A stretch of 64,000 nt of DNA from Cymodocea nodosa (GCA_036874045.1 CM072344.1:5738501-5802500), one strand, 5' to 3'. Counted from the stretch's first letter, positions 32,393-45,275 are shown. Translations and numbers: made by a program. Notes: generated from the letters alone by a model not told the origin.

Positions 32393-34145
32393 CTTCCCCA
32401 TACCTAAATTTTGCTAGTCCCTTAGTAAACTAAGATCTAATTAATTGGTCTTTCTAAAAGTGCTAGAATTAATTCTTCTTCTTTTTTCTTCTATTCAGCA
32501 TAAGAACTAGTATTATCATATAGATATTTTGTATGTTTCAATAATCAACCTGCAAATATACTTAGAATATATGCAAATTACATACAAAATATATCATCAT
32601 CATATAGGTGTTAATTATATTATCGTTTGTTCTTCTTTTCATCATCTGTCATCCTGAATTTTCTAATAAGATTTCTAGAAGAAATTTTAACAACATACGA
32701 ATCAAAGTACAATCCAATTCAATATGATTAAGACAAGTAGAATAAAGAATTATATCTCCATTAAAACAACTTCAAAAGTCAATTCTAGATTCATATTTCA
32801 GCAATTATAGATAACAGAAAATATACTCGATTCATAAGATATCTGTATTTCACAAAACACTTGTATCTTTTCAGAATAGTATATGTATTTTTTTTTGTAC
32901 TTTAAAAGTTAATTTGACAAGCTTAAATCATATAGGAGCTTTCTAATGTACCTATGTAACGAGCTTTCAGTCAACAATCCCAGATCTAATCAGGATCTTA
33001 GGTTACTAGATTTCAAGAGTCCTTTTTTAGGTCAACAATCCTTACATACCTATCTGCTCAAGTACAAAAGGCTTGTGATCAAACAAGTCAATAAACTTTC
33101 AAAGTTTTTTTTTTTTTTTTTCAATCACAACAAAAACACATCACATACTGTATATGTATGTATTTCATTAATACAGATGCAATAAAACACCAATCTCATA
33201 TAGTCCTGCTTCTATCATTTACTAAAAATATGAATTCATACAAATAAGCTCATACTTTTTCTGTAGTTTAATAAGATCTACACATAAATCATTCTACAAG
33301 TTTAATCAGTTAAATTAAATGTATCTTTAATCATATTTGTTTCATTTAATCTAGAATTTACATCTCAGCTCCTTCAAGACTTCAAATAATTTTTCTTATT
33401 AAGCATTTTGATTTCACTTTAAAATTGTGAAACTGTTAAACTCATGAAATTCAGAAAAAACATAAGATACTAAATTTAGATTTGCATAAATAGTAAATTC
33501 TATAGCATCTTATATAGTCTTCTAAATATAACATTCAAGTAGTTACAGCTTATAAAAATTTTACAGTCTCAATTATCGGATAGTTAGAGGAAGTTCATAA
33601 AAATTTTCAATTTCCATAAAACTTTGCAGTACCATTTTAATTCCTTTAATTAACAAACTTACATGGCTGTTACTTTAATTACCTCCCCCCCATACCTACA
33701 TTTTGCATTGTCCTCAATGTAAAAGATTTGACAATAAATACAGTAATTGTAGTAGGCATGAATACAGTTTCGTTGATTTAGCACCTAACTCAACAAATGA
33801 GTTTAAATTTAAATTCAAGATAAGTAATCAATTACATACCTTGTTTCGTTTGTATCTACTTCTACATATTCCGATTTTTGATTCTGAAAAACTTTTCATT
33901 CATAGATAAAAGCAAAATATATAACAAAATAACATTTAACAGATATTGATAAATCAGTGTCTTGTGTGGAACCCAGGCTCCTATACCTTTGGTGGCTCAC
34001 AAGCAAGCTAGTTAGTTTCCCAGCACAGATACTAACAAATTGGATTGATATTTTGTTTTTATTTTTTTTATTATAAAATAAACTAAAACTAAATTTTTTA
34101 AAAGTAAATGCAGAAAACACAACATTAAACACACAAAATCACAAC
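32393..34145 (-). other. E5 3' UTR
   Basis: Minus-strand copy of the E-family 3' UTR. The polypurine tract next to the LTR is at 32393-32405, the internal tract at 33681-33699 with its GAGGACAATGC box, and the donor-like GTATG at 33835-33839. Small frames such as the ones at 32946 and 33703 are accidental. Confidence 0.8.
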
Positions 34146-34551
34146 TTAAGAACATGATTGAAAAGTAGAAACAAATGGAATAAACGTGTCAGTCCAAGCA
34201 AACTTTTTAGGCATAGTTCTTCTTGCTATTAATTCTATTTTAATGCAGTTCTTGTTCCTTCTTAATTTGTAAACATGCAATATATTATAAATTCCAAATA
34301 CAAGTGTATTTCCATTAATGATATGAAATGCAGAAAGGGATCCTTTTCGGTTCCAGGGTAATGTAGTAATTTCTATTTCTACATCTATTTCAATATATTC
34401 CTCTTCCCCCTTCCATTCATTTATGTCTTTCATAATCCATATTTGAAATTTCATCAATTCATCCCACCATCTTATCAGACATAAAGTAGGATCATCATAT
34501 TCATTATACCACATTCCTATTTGAATTTTATCAAATTCTATAGATGGTGGT
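34146..34551 (-). pseudogene. E5 F-box gene, 3' part
   Basis: C-terminal part of the F-box-associated domain (DPTLCLIRWWDELMKFQIW ... FVSTFQSCS), separated from the 5' part at 44358-45088 by the E3 insertion. Confidence 0.78.
34547..34551 (+). repeat. E3 target-site duplication, left
   Basis: GTGGT; repeated at 44353-44357. The empty site in E1 reads through with a single copy (ACCAC on its strand). Confidence 0.85.
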
Positions 34552-36127
34552 TGTTCAAGCTTTAATTTTGCCCATTTTTAGTGAATTTTATAAGTAATTT
34601 TGCATGATATTATCTATCTATGGTGGATAAATGATATTAATTATGGGTAATATAAGTCTTGAAATATAGTGCAATATAGAAATTTAATTAACAAGTGCAT
34701 CCCCATTAGATATAATTTTACATATAACTCATTGATTTTCTTTTAAATGTCCTATCCTATGTTGGCTAACATCTCTTGGAATTCAATTTCCATTAATTAT
34801 AGGTAACACACATGCGGAAGGAGCTTATTGCAAAAGACAAAAAGATGTAAATAATCAAAGTTGGTGGACTAAACTTTAAAGAAGTGGACATGCCAACACC
34901 TCATTGGCTCCCTTAGATCTATGGATTCTCATTGGAGGGTGATACACTCGATGTTGGAAGTTGGTGGGAGTGCACGAGAGAAGCATGCACGAGAGACGTA
35001 CATGCGATCAAGAATCTGTTCGCTCGGTGATATCCGCCTGGTGGAGAGAATTATTTAAAGCCGGAAGAAATAATTGCGGGAGACATACGCGACCAAGAGT
35101 TCGGCGTTCGGAAGAACAATGCACGCGAGAGGTGGAGACACGGTTGAGCATTCGGGCATCCTTATGGGAGTGAAAGCTCTTCCCAAGCTCCCTAGTAAAG
35201 CTCCATTATGCAAGTTCCTCTACTACAGATTTTCAAAGCTCACCAAGGTATCCCTTGGAAAGTTTGTTTTCTAGTAGTAGAGGAAAGCTAGAAGAGTTTG
35301 GTAGAGATACACTTCTTGTTTATGATGTCTTAGTAGGATTAAATGTGTGTTCAAGTTTAATTACTACATTGTTCTCTTAATTTCAGTTTACATTCACTTG
35401 ATTTGTTGGGACCATACATAGGGCTTTCACAAGAGTGGTCGACACCTATGTACGGTATACTTGGCACATATGAATGTGAAGTGTTGATTCAAGGAGAAGA
35501 AGAGGAGTATAAGAACTTGGAAGTATATTGTGTTGAATTTCTTCTTAATGAAGAACCTCTCATTTACCTTAGTTATTAATTTTAATTTCAGTAGTTAGCT
35601 GAATTTGTTATATCTTATATTGATCACATTTTGTCCAAGTCAATCTCCAAAAAGAATTTCTAATGCAAGTAGTATAGTATAGTTTAGCTAGATTAGCAAA
35701 TAGCATAGTTGCATGCATTTAGTATAAATTAGAATAGAGTAGCATAGCCTATTGAATTTTCGTATTTTATTTTTCTTTCCTTAATTTTTATGCATTGATA
35801 TAACTTCTGAAATCATGTGGAACTTGTGTGCATGTTATAATTGAATGGGTTGATAGATTTACAAGTAAAGAAATTGATTCACATCACCATTTTCCACTAC
35901 ACATTGCCTTGAAACTACATGATTTGTGAGGTTGTGTTAATTTTGATTATTATGCATTCACATGTCATTAATTTACTAAAGTATAGCTAAGAGCTTGAAG
36001 AACAAGTTGAGTAATAATTGATTAAGTCATAAACACAATCCTTGTGGAAGAATGACCTGTATTTGCCATGTACACCAAAGGAATTGCGCACTTGCAGTAA
36101 AGCTTGAGCTAAAAATATAGCTCAACA
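34552..36127 (+). repeat. E3 5' LTR
   Basis: TGTTCAAGCTTTAATTTTGC...GCTCAACA, 1576 bp. A CpG-rich block with short CACGAGAG and GACGTAC repeats (34970-35160) stands out from the AT-rich rest; it contains TATTTAAA at 35052-35059. U5 has the group's CCTTGTGGAAGAATGACCTG and GCGCACTTGCAGT. Confidence 0.93.
35052..35059 (+). promoter_or_regulatory. E3 5' LTR TATA box
   Basis: ATTATTTAAAGCCGG; kept in the 3' LTR at 43269-43276. Confidence 0.65.
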
Positions 36128-36133
36128 AGTTTT

Positions 36134-36151
36134 TGGCGCCGTTGCCGAGGA
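36134..36151 (+). promoter_or_regulatory. E3 primer binding site
   Basis: TGGCGCCGTTGCCGAGGA, complementary to a tRNA-Asp-type 3' end, six bases after the LTR. Confidence 0.9.
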
Positions 36152-36276
36152 TTGGCAATTTGGCTTAGTTTATTTTTACCATATTTGAAGTTCTTAGTTG
36201 GTTGTTTTACAAATTTTCATAAACATATCTTTCTTGTGCTTAGTTGTGAATTTTATTGCTTAAATTTCTTGCAAGT

Positions 36277-37700
36277 ATGTCAAATTTTCATCATGATGAT
36301 CCTTTTAAGTTTATAAATGATTTTTTATCTAAAAGTACTTGTTCTTATTGCCATGTAAAAGGTCATGATGAAAGAATATGTACAAGCAAGTTATTTAATA
36401 TAAAAATTCAACCAGTAGAAGAAACAACTCATGTTAGTGATGAATATGATGTCTTGCATGATGCTAGTGAATTTTCTTACGATTTTGATATGCATAAATC
36501 TCATATTGATGAAACAAATGATGTTTGTGATTGCTCTCATGTTAGTAGTAGTTCTATAGAAGAGTCCATGAGGAATATAGAGAGAATCATAGAGTTAGGA
36601 GATAGCTATTATGTTGCCACTAAGCTCCTACAACAAAAAGAAGATGTAATTGTCATAGATGATGAAGAAGACTCTAATGTAGATAAAAACGTGAATTTAA
36701 TCTTAAGATCTGGAAAAACCATAGAAAGAAATATATTAGAACATGAAAGTGAAGAAAAACAAAGTGAAGAAAACGTAGATGAAAAGGAAGAAAATATGTT
36801 GACAAGAGATGAACATAAAGATGTAGAACTAGAACATGAAGGAGTTGAACATGAAAAATGTCTAATGGATGAAACTAATGAAGAATTAATTGAAGAAAAC
36901 CCTGTTATAGACTTAGAAATGGATAAAAAGAAAGAAGAAACATCTGAAAATATGAACAACAAACCACCATTTCCTAGTCGGCTTGACAACAACAAAGAAA
37001 ATGAGGAAAATGAAGCTATAAGAACCATATTTGAGAAAATCAATGTTAATATGCCTATGTTAGAATTAATTAGAAAAATTCCAGCAAATGGGAGGGTGCT
37101 TAAAAACCTTTGTACCAAGCATAGGAAGCCAAGAAAAAAATTAAGTAAGCATGTTTATTTAACCGAGTTAAGTAGCTCAATGTTGCTTGATGGTTTAGCT
37201 AAAAAATTCAATGATCCTGGTGTTCCTCTAATAACTTGCTTAATAGGGAATGTTTTAATTGAAAAAGCATTATTAGATCTTGGTGCAGGAGTTAACGTGA
37301 TGCCAAAACAATTATATGAACAATTGGGAATCACAGGAATTAAGAAAACTAGAACACTAATTAAACTAGCTGATAGATCATATAGGAGTCTCATGGGTAT
37401 TGTAGAAGATGTCTTAATTCAAATTGAAGATTTTATATACCCAGCCGACTTTATCATTTTAGAAACCAATGCACCAACTTGTGAACCAAATGAATCTACT
37501 TTGATCCTAGGGAGACCATTCTTAGCAACTATTAATGCCCACATTAATTGCAGAAATGGTAAAATGTCAATCTCCTTTAACAATAAGGTGATATCATTGA
37601 ACATTTTTAAAAGAGATAGGACTATAAACCATCAAGTAGATGACAACATTAGTGTAAGCATTTCTGAATTATTTGAAGAAGTCGAAAATAATAGTAATGA
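36277..37700 (+). pseudogene. E3 nucleocapsid knuckle, acidic linker and protease region
   Basis: Starts at ATG 36277 (MSNFHHDDPFKF), only about 130 bases after the primer site. Residues about 22-36 form a CCHC knuckle, CSYCHVKGHDERIC. Then come about 230 residues very rich in Glu/Asp/Lys, and a conserved VNMPMLELIRKIP segment. The aspartic protease follows near 37255-37560: ALLDLGAGVNVMPKQLYEQL and ILGRPFLATINAHI. In standard Athila/Tat elements a capsid domain precedes the knuckle; here none does, and a capsid-like segment lies after integrase instead. Antisense Ser-rich frames in this stretch are shadows of the acidic coding. Confidence 0.88.
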
Positions 37701-37799
37701 GGAAGAACTAAGTGTTGAAATTTGCTTTCTAGACGTTGAAGATAATCTAGAACACAAGGCATCTTTACAAGAGAATAGTGGTGAGCATGAAATGAATAA

Positions 37800-39350
37800 T
37801 GACTTGATTTTAGAAGTTAAGGAAAGGAATAAATTAAAAGTACTCCCACAAAATCTGAAATATGCATTTATAGATAAGCAAAATGAATATCCTGTTATAA
37901 TTGGAGCAAACTTAACCCTAAACCAAGAAGAAAAATTAATGAAGATATTAAGTAAAAACAAGAGAGCTCTTGGTTGGCAATTGAGTGATATTGTAGGAGT
38001 TAGTCCCACTATAGTTCAACATAGAATTATCCTAGAAGATGAGAACTATGCCTTTAGAGAACTTCAACGTAGATTAAATCCCCAAATGAGTGAGGTGGTA
38101 AAGAAGGAGATAGTTAAATGGCTTGACAATGGCATTATATACCCTATTAGTGATAGTAGGTGGGTAAGCCTTGTGCATGTAGTATCTAAGAAATCGGGCT
38201 TTACAGTAGTTGAAAATCAAGATCATGAGTTAGTGCCTACTAGAATAAAAACTAGTTGGAGGGTATGTATTGATTATCGTAAATTGAATTCAGCAACTCG
38301 TAAAGATCATTTCCCATTGCCATTTGTTGATCAGATGCTAGAAAGGTTAGCTGGACATGAATTTTATTGTTTTCTTGATGGATACTCTAGGTACAACCAA
38401 ATACCCATAATCTCTGAGGATCAATAAAAGACTACTTTTACTTGTCCAAGCGGAACCTATGCTTTTAGGCATATGCCTTTTGGTTTATGTAATGCACCTG
38501 CAACATTTCAAAGATGCATGGCAGAAATTTTTTATGATATGAATGAAAAATTTTTAGAAATTTTCATGGATGACTTTTCTATTTTTGGCAAAAATTTTGA
38601 TATTTTTTTACATCATTTATATATGGTTTTGCAAAGATGTGTTGAAAAGAATTTTATTTTAAATTGGGAAAAGTGCCATTTCATGGTGAATGAAGGCATA
38701 GTTCTTGGGCATGTGATATCTAATAGAGGGATTGAGGTGGATGAGGCAAAAATTGACGTTATATCTCATTTGCAGCCACCTAAATCTGTTAAGGAGGTTA
38801 GAAGCTTTCTAGGACATGCTGGTTTTTATCGTAGATTTATTCATGATTTTAGCAAGATAGCAAGACCTATAACTAATTTACTTGCAAAAGATTCTGAGTT
38901 TGTTTTTGATGAACATTATCTTGCTGCCTTTAATCAACTTAAGCATGCATTAATATCTCCTCCTATAATTCATGCCCCAATATGGGATTGTCCTTTTGAA
39001 ATTATGTGTGATGCCTCCAATTATGCAGTAGGTGCAGTACTTGAGCAAATAATTGATAAGAAACATCATGTCATATGCTATGCTAGTAAAACTTTGAATA
39101 AAGCTCAAGTAAATTATACTACCACAAAAAGAATTTCTTGCTGTTGTTTTTGCTCTAGATAAATTTAGACCATATTTAGTTTGCAATCAAGTTATTGTGC
39201 ATACTGATTATGCAGCTATTAAACATTTGATGAGTAAAAAAGATGCAAAACCAAGATTAATTCGTTGGGTTTTATTGTTGCAAGAATTCAACATAGAAAT
39301 TAAAGATAAGGTTGGAAAAGAAAATTTAGTTGCTGATCACCTCTCTAGAT
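37800..39350 (+). pseudogene. E3 reverse transcriptase and RNase H region
   Basis: RT: ALGWQLSDIVGVSPTIVQHR, the RRLNPQMSEVVKKEI segment, WRVCIDYRKLN, DHFPLPFVDQMLERLAG, MPFGLCNAPATFQRCM, the active site IFMDDFSIF, NWEKCHFMV, and SFLGHAGFYRRFIHDFSK. RNase [67 protein letters not shown]. Very close in plan to E5 at 51650-53225 but a different family. A small number of breaks. Confidence 0.92.
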
Positions 39351-39359
39351 TAGAAAATA

Positions 39360-40722
39360 TTCCAGCATGCAATAATGTAATTAATGAAAAGTTTCCTAAT
39401 GAGAGTTTATTTCTAGTTGGTATGTTACTTTGGTTTGCAGGCATTGCTAACTATCTTGCTACAAGGTTAATACCAACTGATTTATCTAAACTAGATAAGA
39501 AAAGATTGAGGTACATGGCTAAACATTATGTTTGGATGGAACCTTATTTGTATAAAATGGGTTCTGATCAAATTTTAAGAAGATGTCTTCCTGAAGATGA
39601 AATTGCTAATGTCTTAAATTTTTGTTATAATCATGCTTGTGGAGGTCATCTTAGCCATAGAAAAACTTCTTTGAAAATTCTTGAATGTGGATTTTATTGG
39701 CCTTCTCTAATTAAAGACTCTAAAGATCATTGTAGACATTGCGATAGATGCCAAAAAATGGGAAAAATTTCCAAACGAAATATGATGCCTTTGAATCCTA
39801 TCATTGAAGTTGAAATTTTTGATGTTTGGGGCATTGATTTCATGGGACCATTTCCCATTTCTTTTGGTTATTCTTATATTTTGTTGGCCATTGATTATGT
39901 TTCTAAATGGATTGAAGCTATCCCAACTAAGAGAAATGATGCTAAAGTTGTTGTTGATTTTCTTAGATCTAACATTTTTGTTAGATTTGGTATTCCAAGA
40001 GCTATAATTAGTGATAATGGACCTCACTTTTGCAACAGAGTATTTCAAATGGCTTTGAGGAAGTATGGGGTTACTCACAAGTTAGCAACACCATATCATC
40101 CTCAAACAAGTGGGCAAGTTGATGTATCTAATAGGCAAATCAAGCACATGCTCGAAAAGTAATCAAACCAAGTAAGAAGGATTGGGTAGAAAAGCTTAAT
40201 GATGCACTTTGGGGTTATAGGACTGCCCATAAAACTGTGTTGGGAATGCCACCATTTAGAGTAGTTTATGGGAAAGCATGTCATTTACTTATAGAAATAG
40301 AACATAAAGTAGAATGGGCTATTAGAACATTTAACATGTGTGTTGATGATGCAGGAAAAGCAAGAAAATATCAACTCAATGAGTTGGAAGAAATAAGAAG
40401 AGAGGCTTATGAAAATGCTAAGATTACAAAAGAACAAGCAAAAGCATTCCATGACAAGAAAATTTTAAGAAAGGACTTTCACGAGGGACAAGAAGTTTTA
40501 TTATATAACTCTAGATTACATTTGTTCCCTGGAAAATTTAAGACTAGATGGACAAGACCATTCATCATTAAACATATATATAATCATGGAGTTATAGCTA
40601 TAGAAAATTGTAAGACAGGATTTAAAACTGTAGTGAATGGTCAAAGACTTAAAGAATATTATCTTGGAAAAACCTACAATCATGGAGAGAGTGCTTTGTT
40701 GTTGGAACCCAATTATAATTAG
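39360..40722 (+). pseudogene. E3 integrase region
   Basis: HHCC zinc finger ([27 protein letters not shown]), catalytic core ([49 protein letters not shown]), and a C-terminal part with GQEVLLYNSRLHLFPGKF and VNGQRLKEYY. No chromodomain, as expected for the Athila/Tat group. It is followed by a non-coding 3' region. Confidence 0.92.
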
Positions 40723-42742
40723 TTTTTATATGTATTTAGTTGTAGATGTAGTTTTTCTTTTCTTAATTCTTAGTACTTTTTCATTCTATGTATTAGTGTG
40801 TTAGTAGTTAACCATAAAATTGATTATTGCAAGTTCACGTCAAAATTTTATATGCTTATTATCATTTTCTATCCTTGTTGTTTCATGTCATCTTGAATTT
40901 ATATGGTGAACCATTCATGCTGAAATTTTATGATATATGATGGTACTTATATACTTTGATGATATTTCACCATGTAAATAACTCTTGCATATACTCTTGA
41001 ATTACATAACTGATGTGAATGTCTTAGTGCATGAAAAGTTGGGAGAGAGGCGCAGATAACAGGTTAATACGCATCGAGAATCAAAAAGAAACACACATGG
41101 CAACAAACAACAATGAGAGGAGGGTGGTGCTCAAAGACATGTTCTATCCTACACAAAAAAGTAGGATCACTTGCATTCAACTACCAGATGAGAATGGAGC
41201 ACATTTTGAGTTGAAATCCCACTACATCAGCCAATTACCAAAGTTCATGGGACACGATGATGAGGATGCTTATGGCTTCCTTGAAGAATTTGATGATATA
41301 TTTGAAAGTAGTTAGATGCATGATTTTCAAATACTTGAAGGGTGTAGAATGGGTTGAAAGACTTTATCATGATATCATATGTTTGAAAAATTGATGTTCA
41401 ACCACAATTAGAGTTAAATACATTTTATCTACACCATTAACATTTTATTGAAGAGCAGGCACAACAGGTATGCGCTAACATTTTTTTTAGTTATTCTTAT
41501 TGTTGAAACAATCCTTTCTACATTGAGGACAATGCAGGAACTAAGTGCGAGGGAGAGGAGAAAGTAAAAAAAAATGTTTTAGGGTGCATACTACAACAAT
41601 GAAATTGAAAATTTTTGAAAATTTTCCAAATGTAAGTTTCTTTCACAAGCATGTTGGTGGTGAGTTTGAAAATTCGTTCTATATGTTGCATGCCACCATG
41701 TTTTATATGTATCGATGATAAGAACTTGCATGTTAATTTTCTTTTTAGGACATAACTTTGTTAGTTTAATTTTGATTTTGAATTATTGCATCTTAGCCTT
41801 ACCAGCATGCTACTCAATCTCCATTGTATGCTCTTAAGGTTAGGATCATTAATTCTTTATTATTTTTAGCTTTGTTTTCATTTGAACTTAATTTCTTTTT
41901 GTGGCATGTTGAATTTTCCTTAGTAATGTTCTTTCCTTATGATGTCTTACACTTAGAGCTGAGCTTATCTTTAAGGTGAGGATAGGAATATGCATTTGAG
42001 ATGCCAACCATAGTTTCTTACTTATAACATATACACATTCTTGCACTAGACTCTTAATCATGTGGTATCTAGAGGACTCTTCTTATGACATGAATCTTGA
42101 GGAGTGGATTAGGACATCTTTCCAATAGGTTGTCTCATGAGAAGGGTAGATATATGAATTTGGGAATAAGGATTGATACTTGTTCTCATAAGGTTGTTGG
42201 GGACGGAGGCTAAGTAACCTCTTAGTCTTCATGTGTAAACCCTTTATGGGAGGTATCCTAAGGGTAGGGGTAGGATGTGAGAAAAGAGAAGTATCTATAA
42301 AAAATAAAAAATATAAAAAAAAGAGAAAGAAGAAGAAGTTGTTCTATAGAATGAATAAAGAAAATACTTTTATAGAATAAAAAAGAAGAAAAAATCAATT
42401 GAAAATAAAGGGGCAATGTACTAGAGGATAGAAGCCTAAAGAAACCTTCAAGTATTCTTGGATTAAGTGAGATGAACCTAGGTGCTATTGATTATAGGTC
42501 TAAGCACTTTGCACTTAATAATATCTTAAAAACTTATTTTCCTTAGGTTGGCACTAGATGTCTATTCTAAATTCCTCACCATTACAGGAACTCAACTTGT
42601 GAGTGGAGATTATCTATAAGTATTGTTGCATTACTTGGCGAGAATTTAATTTGCCTTAATTTTCTTTATTGTGTTTGTCTATTTCAAGGGGTTCCTTAAT
42701 CTTTTCTTCTCTAAATTTTGCTAGAGGACTAGCAAAGTTTAA
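40723..42742 (+). other. E3 3' region
   Basis: Non-coding except for the gag-like segment at 41097-41315. It has a donor-like CAG|GTATGCG at 41467/41468, a CATTGAGGACAATGCAGG box with an internal purine tract (41521-41560), and an A/G-rich low-complexity run at 42300-42420. The plan (donor-like site, GAGGACAATG box, internal tract, about 1.2 kb, final tract) matches the E family. Confidence 0.75.
41097..41315 (+). pseudogene. E3 gag capsid-like segment, 3' of integrase
   Basis: From ATG 41097: a MATNNNERR start, then ITCIQLPDENGAHFELKSHY and ISQLPKFMGHDDEDAYGFLE. This is the start of the Athila/Tat gag domain and matches the E-family gag around 7150-7265. Only about 70 residues remain before similarity fades. 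A 3' location is seen both here and in E1/E5. Confidence 0.72.
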
Positions 42743-42753
42743 GTGTGGGGGGG
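42743..42753 (+). promoter_or_regulatory. E3 polypurine tract
   Basis: GTGTGGGGGGG directly before the 3' LTR. Confidence 0.9.
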
Positions 42754-44352
42754 TGTTCAAGCTTTAATTTTGCCCATTTTTAGTGAATTTTATAAGTAAT
42801 TTTGCATGATATTATCTATCTATGGTGGATAAATGATATTAATTATGGGTAATATAAGTCTTGAAATATAGTGCAATATAGAAATTTAATTAACAAGTGC
42901 ATCCCCATTAGATATAATTTTACATATAACTCATTGATTTTATTTTAAATGTCCTATCCTATGTTGGCTAACATCTCTTGGAGTTCAATTTCCATTAATT
43001 ATAGGTAACACACATGTGGAAGGAGCTTATTGCAAAAGACAAAAAGATGTAAATAATCAAAGTTGGTGGACTAAACTTTAAAGAAGTGGACATGCCAACA
43101 CCTCATTGGCTCCCTTAGATCTACGGATTCTCATTGGAGGGTGATACACTCGATGTTGGAAGTTGGTGGGAGCGCGCGAGAGAAGCATGCACGAGAGACG
43201 TATGTGTGGAAGACGTACGCACGATCAAGAATCCGTTCGCTCAGTGATATCCGCCCGGTGGAGAGAATTATTTAAAGTTAGAAGAAATAATTGTGGGAGA
43301 CATATACGCGACCGAGAGTTCGGCGTCTGGAAGAACAACGCGCACGAGAGGTGGAGACGTAGCTGAGCATCCGAGCATCCTTATGGGAGTGAAAGCTCTT
43401 CCCAAGCTCCCTAGTAAAGCTCCATTGTGCAAGTTCCTCTACCATAGATTTTCAAAGCTCACCAAGGGAGTGACATCCCTTGGAAAGTTTGTTTTCTGGT
43501 AGTAGAGGAAAGCTAGAAGAGTTTGGTAGAGATACACTTCTTGTTTATGATGTCTTAGTAGGATTAAATGTGTGTTCAAGTTTAATTACTGCATTGTTCT
43601 CTTAATTTCAGTTTACATTCACTTGATTTGTTGGGACCATACATAGGGCTTTCACAAGAGTGGTCGACACCTAGGTATGGTATACTTGGCACATATGAAT
43701 GTGAAGTGTTGATTCAAGGAGAAGAAGAGGAGTATAAGAACTTGGAAGTATATTGTGTTGAATTTCTTCTTAATGAAGAACCTCTCATTTACCTTAGTTA
43801 TTAATTTTAATTTCAGTAGTTAGCTGAATTTGTTATATCTTATATTGATCACATTTTGTCCAAGTCAATCTCCAAAAAGAATTTCTAATGCAAGTAGTAT
43901 AGTATAGTTTAGCTAGATTAGCAAATAGCATAGTTGCATGCATTTAGTATAAATTAGAATAGAGTAGCATAGCCTATTGAATCTTTGTATTTTATTTTTC
44001 TTTCCTCAATTTTTATGCATTGATATAACTTCTGAAATCACGTGGAACTTGTGTGCATGTTATAATTGAATGGGTTGATAGATTTACAAGTAAAGAAATT
44101 GATTCACATCACCATTTTCCACTACACATTGCCTTGAAACTACATGATTTGTGAGCTTGTGTTAATTTTGATTATTATGCATTCACATGTCATTAATTTA
44201 CCGAAGTATAGCTAAGAGCTTGAAGAACAAGTTGAGTAATAATTGATTAAGTCATAAACACAATCCTTGTGGAAGAATGACCTATATTTGCCATGTACAC
44301 TAAAGGAACTGTACACTTGCAGTAAAGCTTGAGCTAAAAATATAGCTCAATA
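42754..44352 (+). repeat. E3 3' LTR
   Basis: 1599 bp, about 97% identical to the 5' LTR by eye, with two or three small length differences in the CpG-rich block. TATTTAAA at 43269-43276. Confidence 0.93.
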
Positions 44353-44357
44353 GTGGT
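44353..44357 (+). repeat. E3 target-site duplication, right
   Basis: GTGGT, the partner of 34547-34551. Confidence 0.85.
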
Positions 44358-45088
44358 TTAGCTATATCACTCGGTATAGGTAAAATTTCTATATATTCAT
44401 CATAACTGTCTATGCTCACTATGTATAGATCAGATCCAAATGCTATTGATATATCTGTGACTAGATATATATATCCATCAAGTATGACATGCATGCTGTT
44501 AATTAATGATTTATGTCCTAGATATATCTTAGTGTTTTCAGTCCATGATCTATTTAGAAAATTATACACACTTAAGCGTAAATTTTCATCCCAATTTCCT
44601 GTAGGTCTCCAATAATATAATTTTTCAGGAATGGTCGAATTTTTATCAGAAAATATTAAAGCTGACCCACAATTTACAGTTGGTACTTCATATCTATTAG
44701 GTCTTCCTATATACCATTCTTCTCTTGTTATAGGATTTCTTATCAAAATATCATGTAATAGACTTGCATACCTTGGTCTCGTCCTGTATATGATTAATCC
44801 TTCATCTATTCCCATAATATGATCTATTCCTTCTAATGTATTGGGTGGAATTCCAGTAGTTTCTTCCATAGGCAGATATTCATGGTTAATTGAACTACGA
44901 TTAAATGACCTCCATATGAATCCATCTCTAATCTTAGTCATTTTTGCAGCTTGTAGTCCTTGAAAATATTTTTCTTCAATATAGTCTTTAATTTCCTTTG
45001 ATACACAACACAACCTGCACAGATCTTTAGCTGATAAGTTACTTAGTACTTCCCTTAGTGCATCCAACAGTAATTGCATCAATTCCAT
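44358..45088 (-). pseudogene. E5 F-box gene, 5' part
   Basis: The start is ATG at 45088 on the minus strand, after ATTATATAG|AATCGACAA, an acceptor-like context with CTAAAT and a T-run upstream. F-box: LDALREVLSNLSAKDLCRLC, then CVSKEIKDYIEEKYF. The F-box-associated part follows with ILIRNPITREEWYIGRPNR, YYWRPTGNWD and YLVTDISIAFGSDLYIVSID. This part is the best preserved of the three copies in the window. E3 cuts the gene before its last third, which lies at 34146-34551. Confidence 0.8.
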
Positions 45089-45275
45089 TTGTCGATTCTA
45101 TATAATACACACAAAAATTTAGCAAAGACAAAAATTAACATAACTACTGTACACCCTCGTGGAATTAGGGCATAACTCAACGGACTAAGTTTGTTGAGTT
45201 AAGGACTAACTCTACGATACTATTAACTATAAATAAAAACATATATATACAGATAGTTGCTTCAGATATGCTACT
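45089..45275 (-). promoter_or_regulatory. E5 gag to F-box spacer
   Basis: Dyads TAACTCAACG and GTTGAGTTA (45170-45215) and the acceptor-like site before the F-box start, as in E1 and E4. Confidence 0.45.

Larger units (their letters stand above)
34552..44352 (+). mobile_element. E3: two-LTR Ty3/gypsy (Athila/Tat-group) element
   Basis: 9.8 kb: 5' LTR, primer site, one long frame with CCHC knuckle and protease, then RT, RNase H and integrase, a 3' region with a gag capsid-like segment, polypurine tract, 3' LTR, and a 5-bp target duplication. It is structurally whole; coding parts have about three or four breaks, and the gag segment is short. The two LTRs differ at roughly 3% of positions by eye, many of them CpG-type transitions, so insertion is probably about a million years old if usual plant rates hold. 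It is the youngest datable element here. Confidence 0.92.

Noticed and set aside
34961-35173. 70-residue frame in the E3 LTR
   Set aside because: It falls in the CpG-rich repeat block, and the partner LTR does not keep the same product.
36609-37118. 169-residue minus-strand frame
   Set aside because: Ser/Phe-rich product is the shadow of the Glu/Asp/Lys-rich linker of the E3 frame on the other strand.
37632-38009. 125-residue minus-strand frame
   Set aside because: Antisense shadow of the E3 protease to RT linker.
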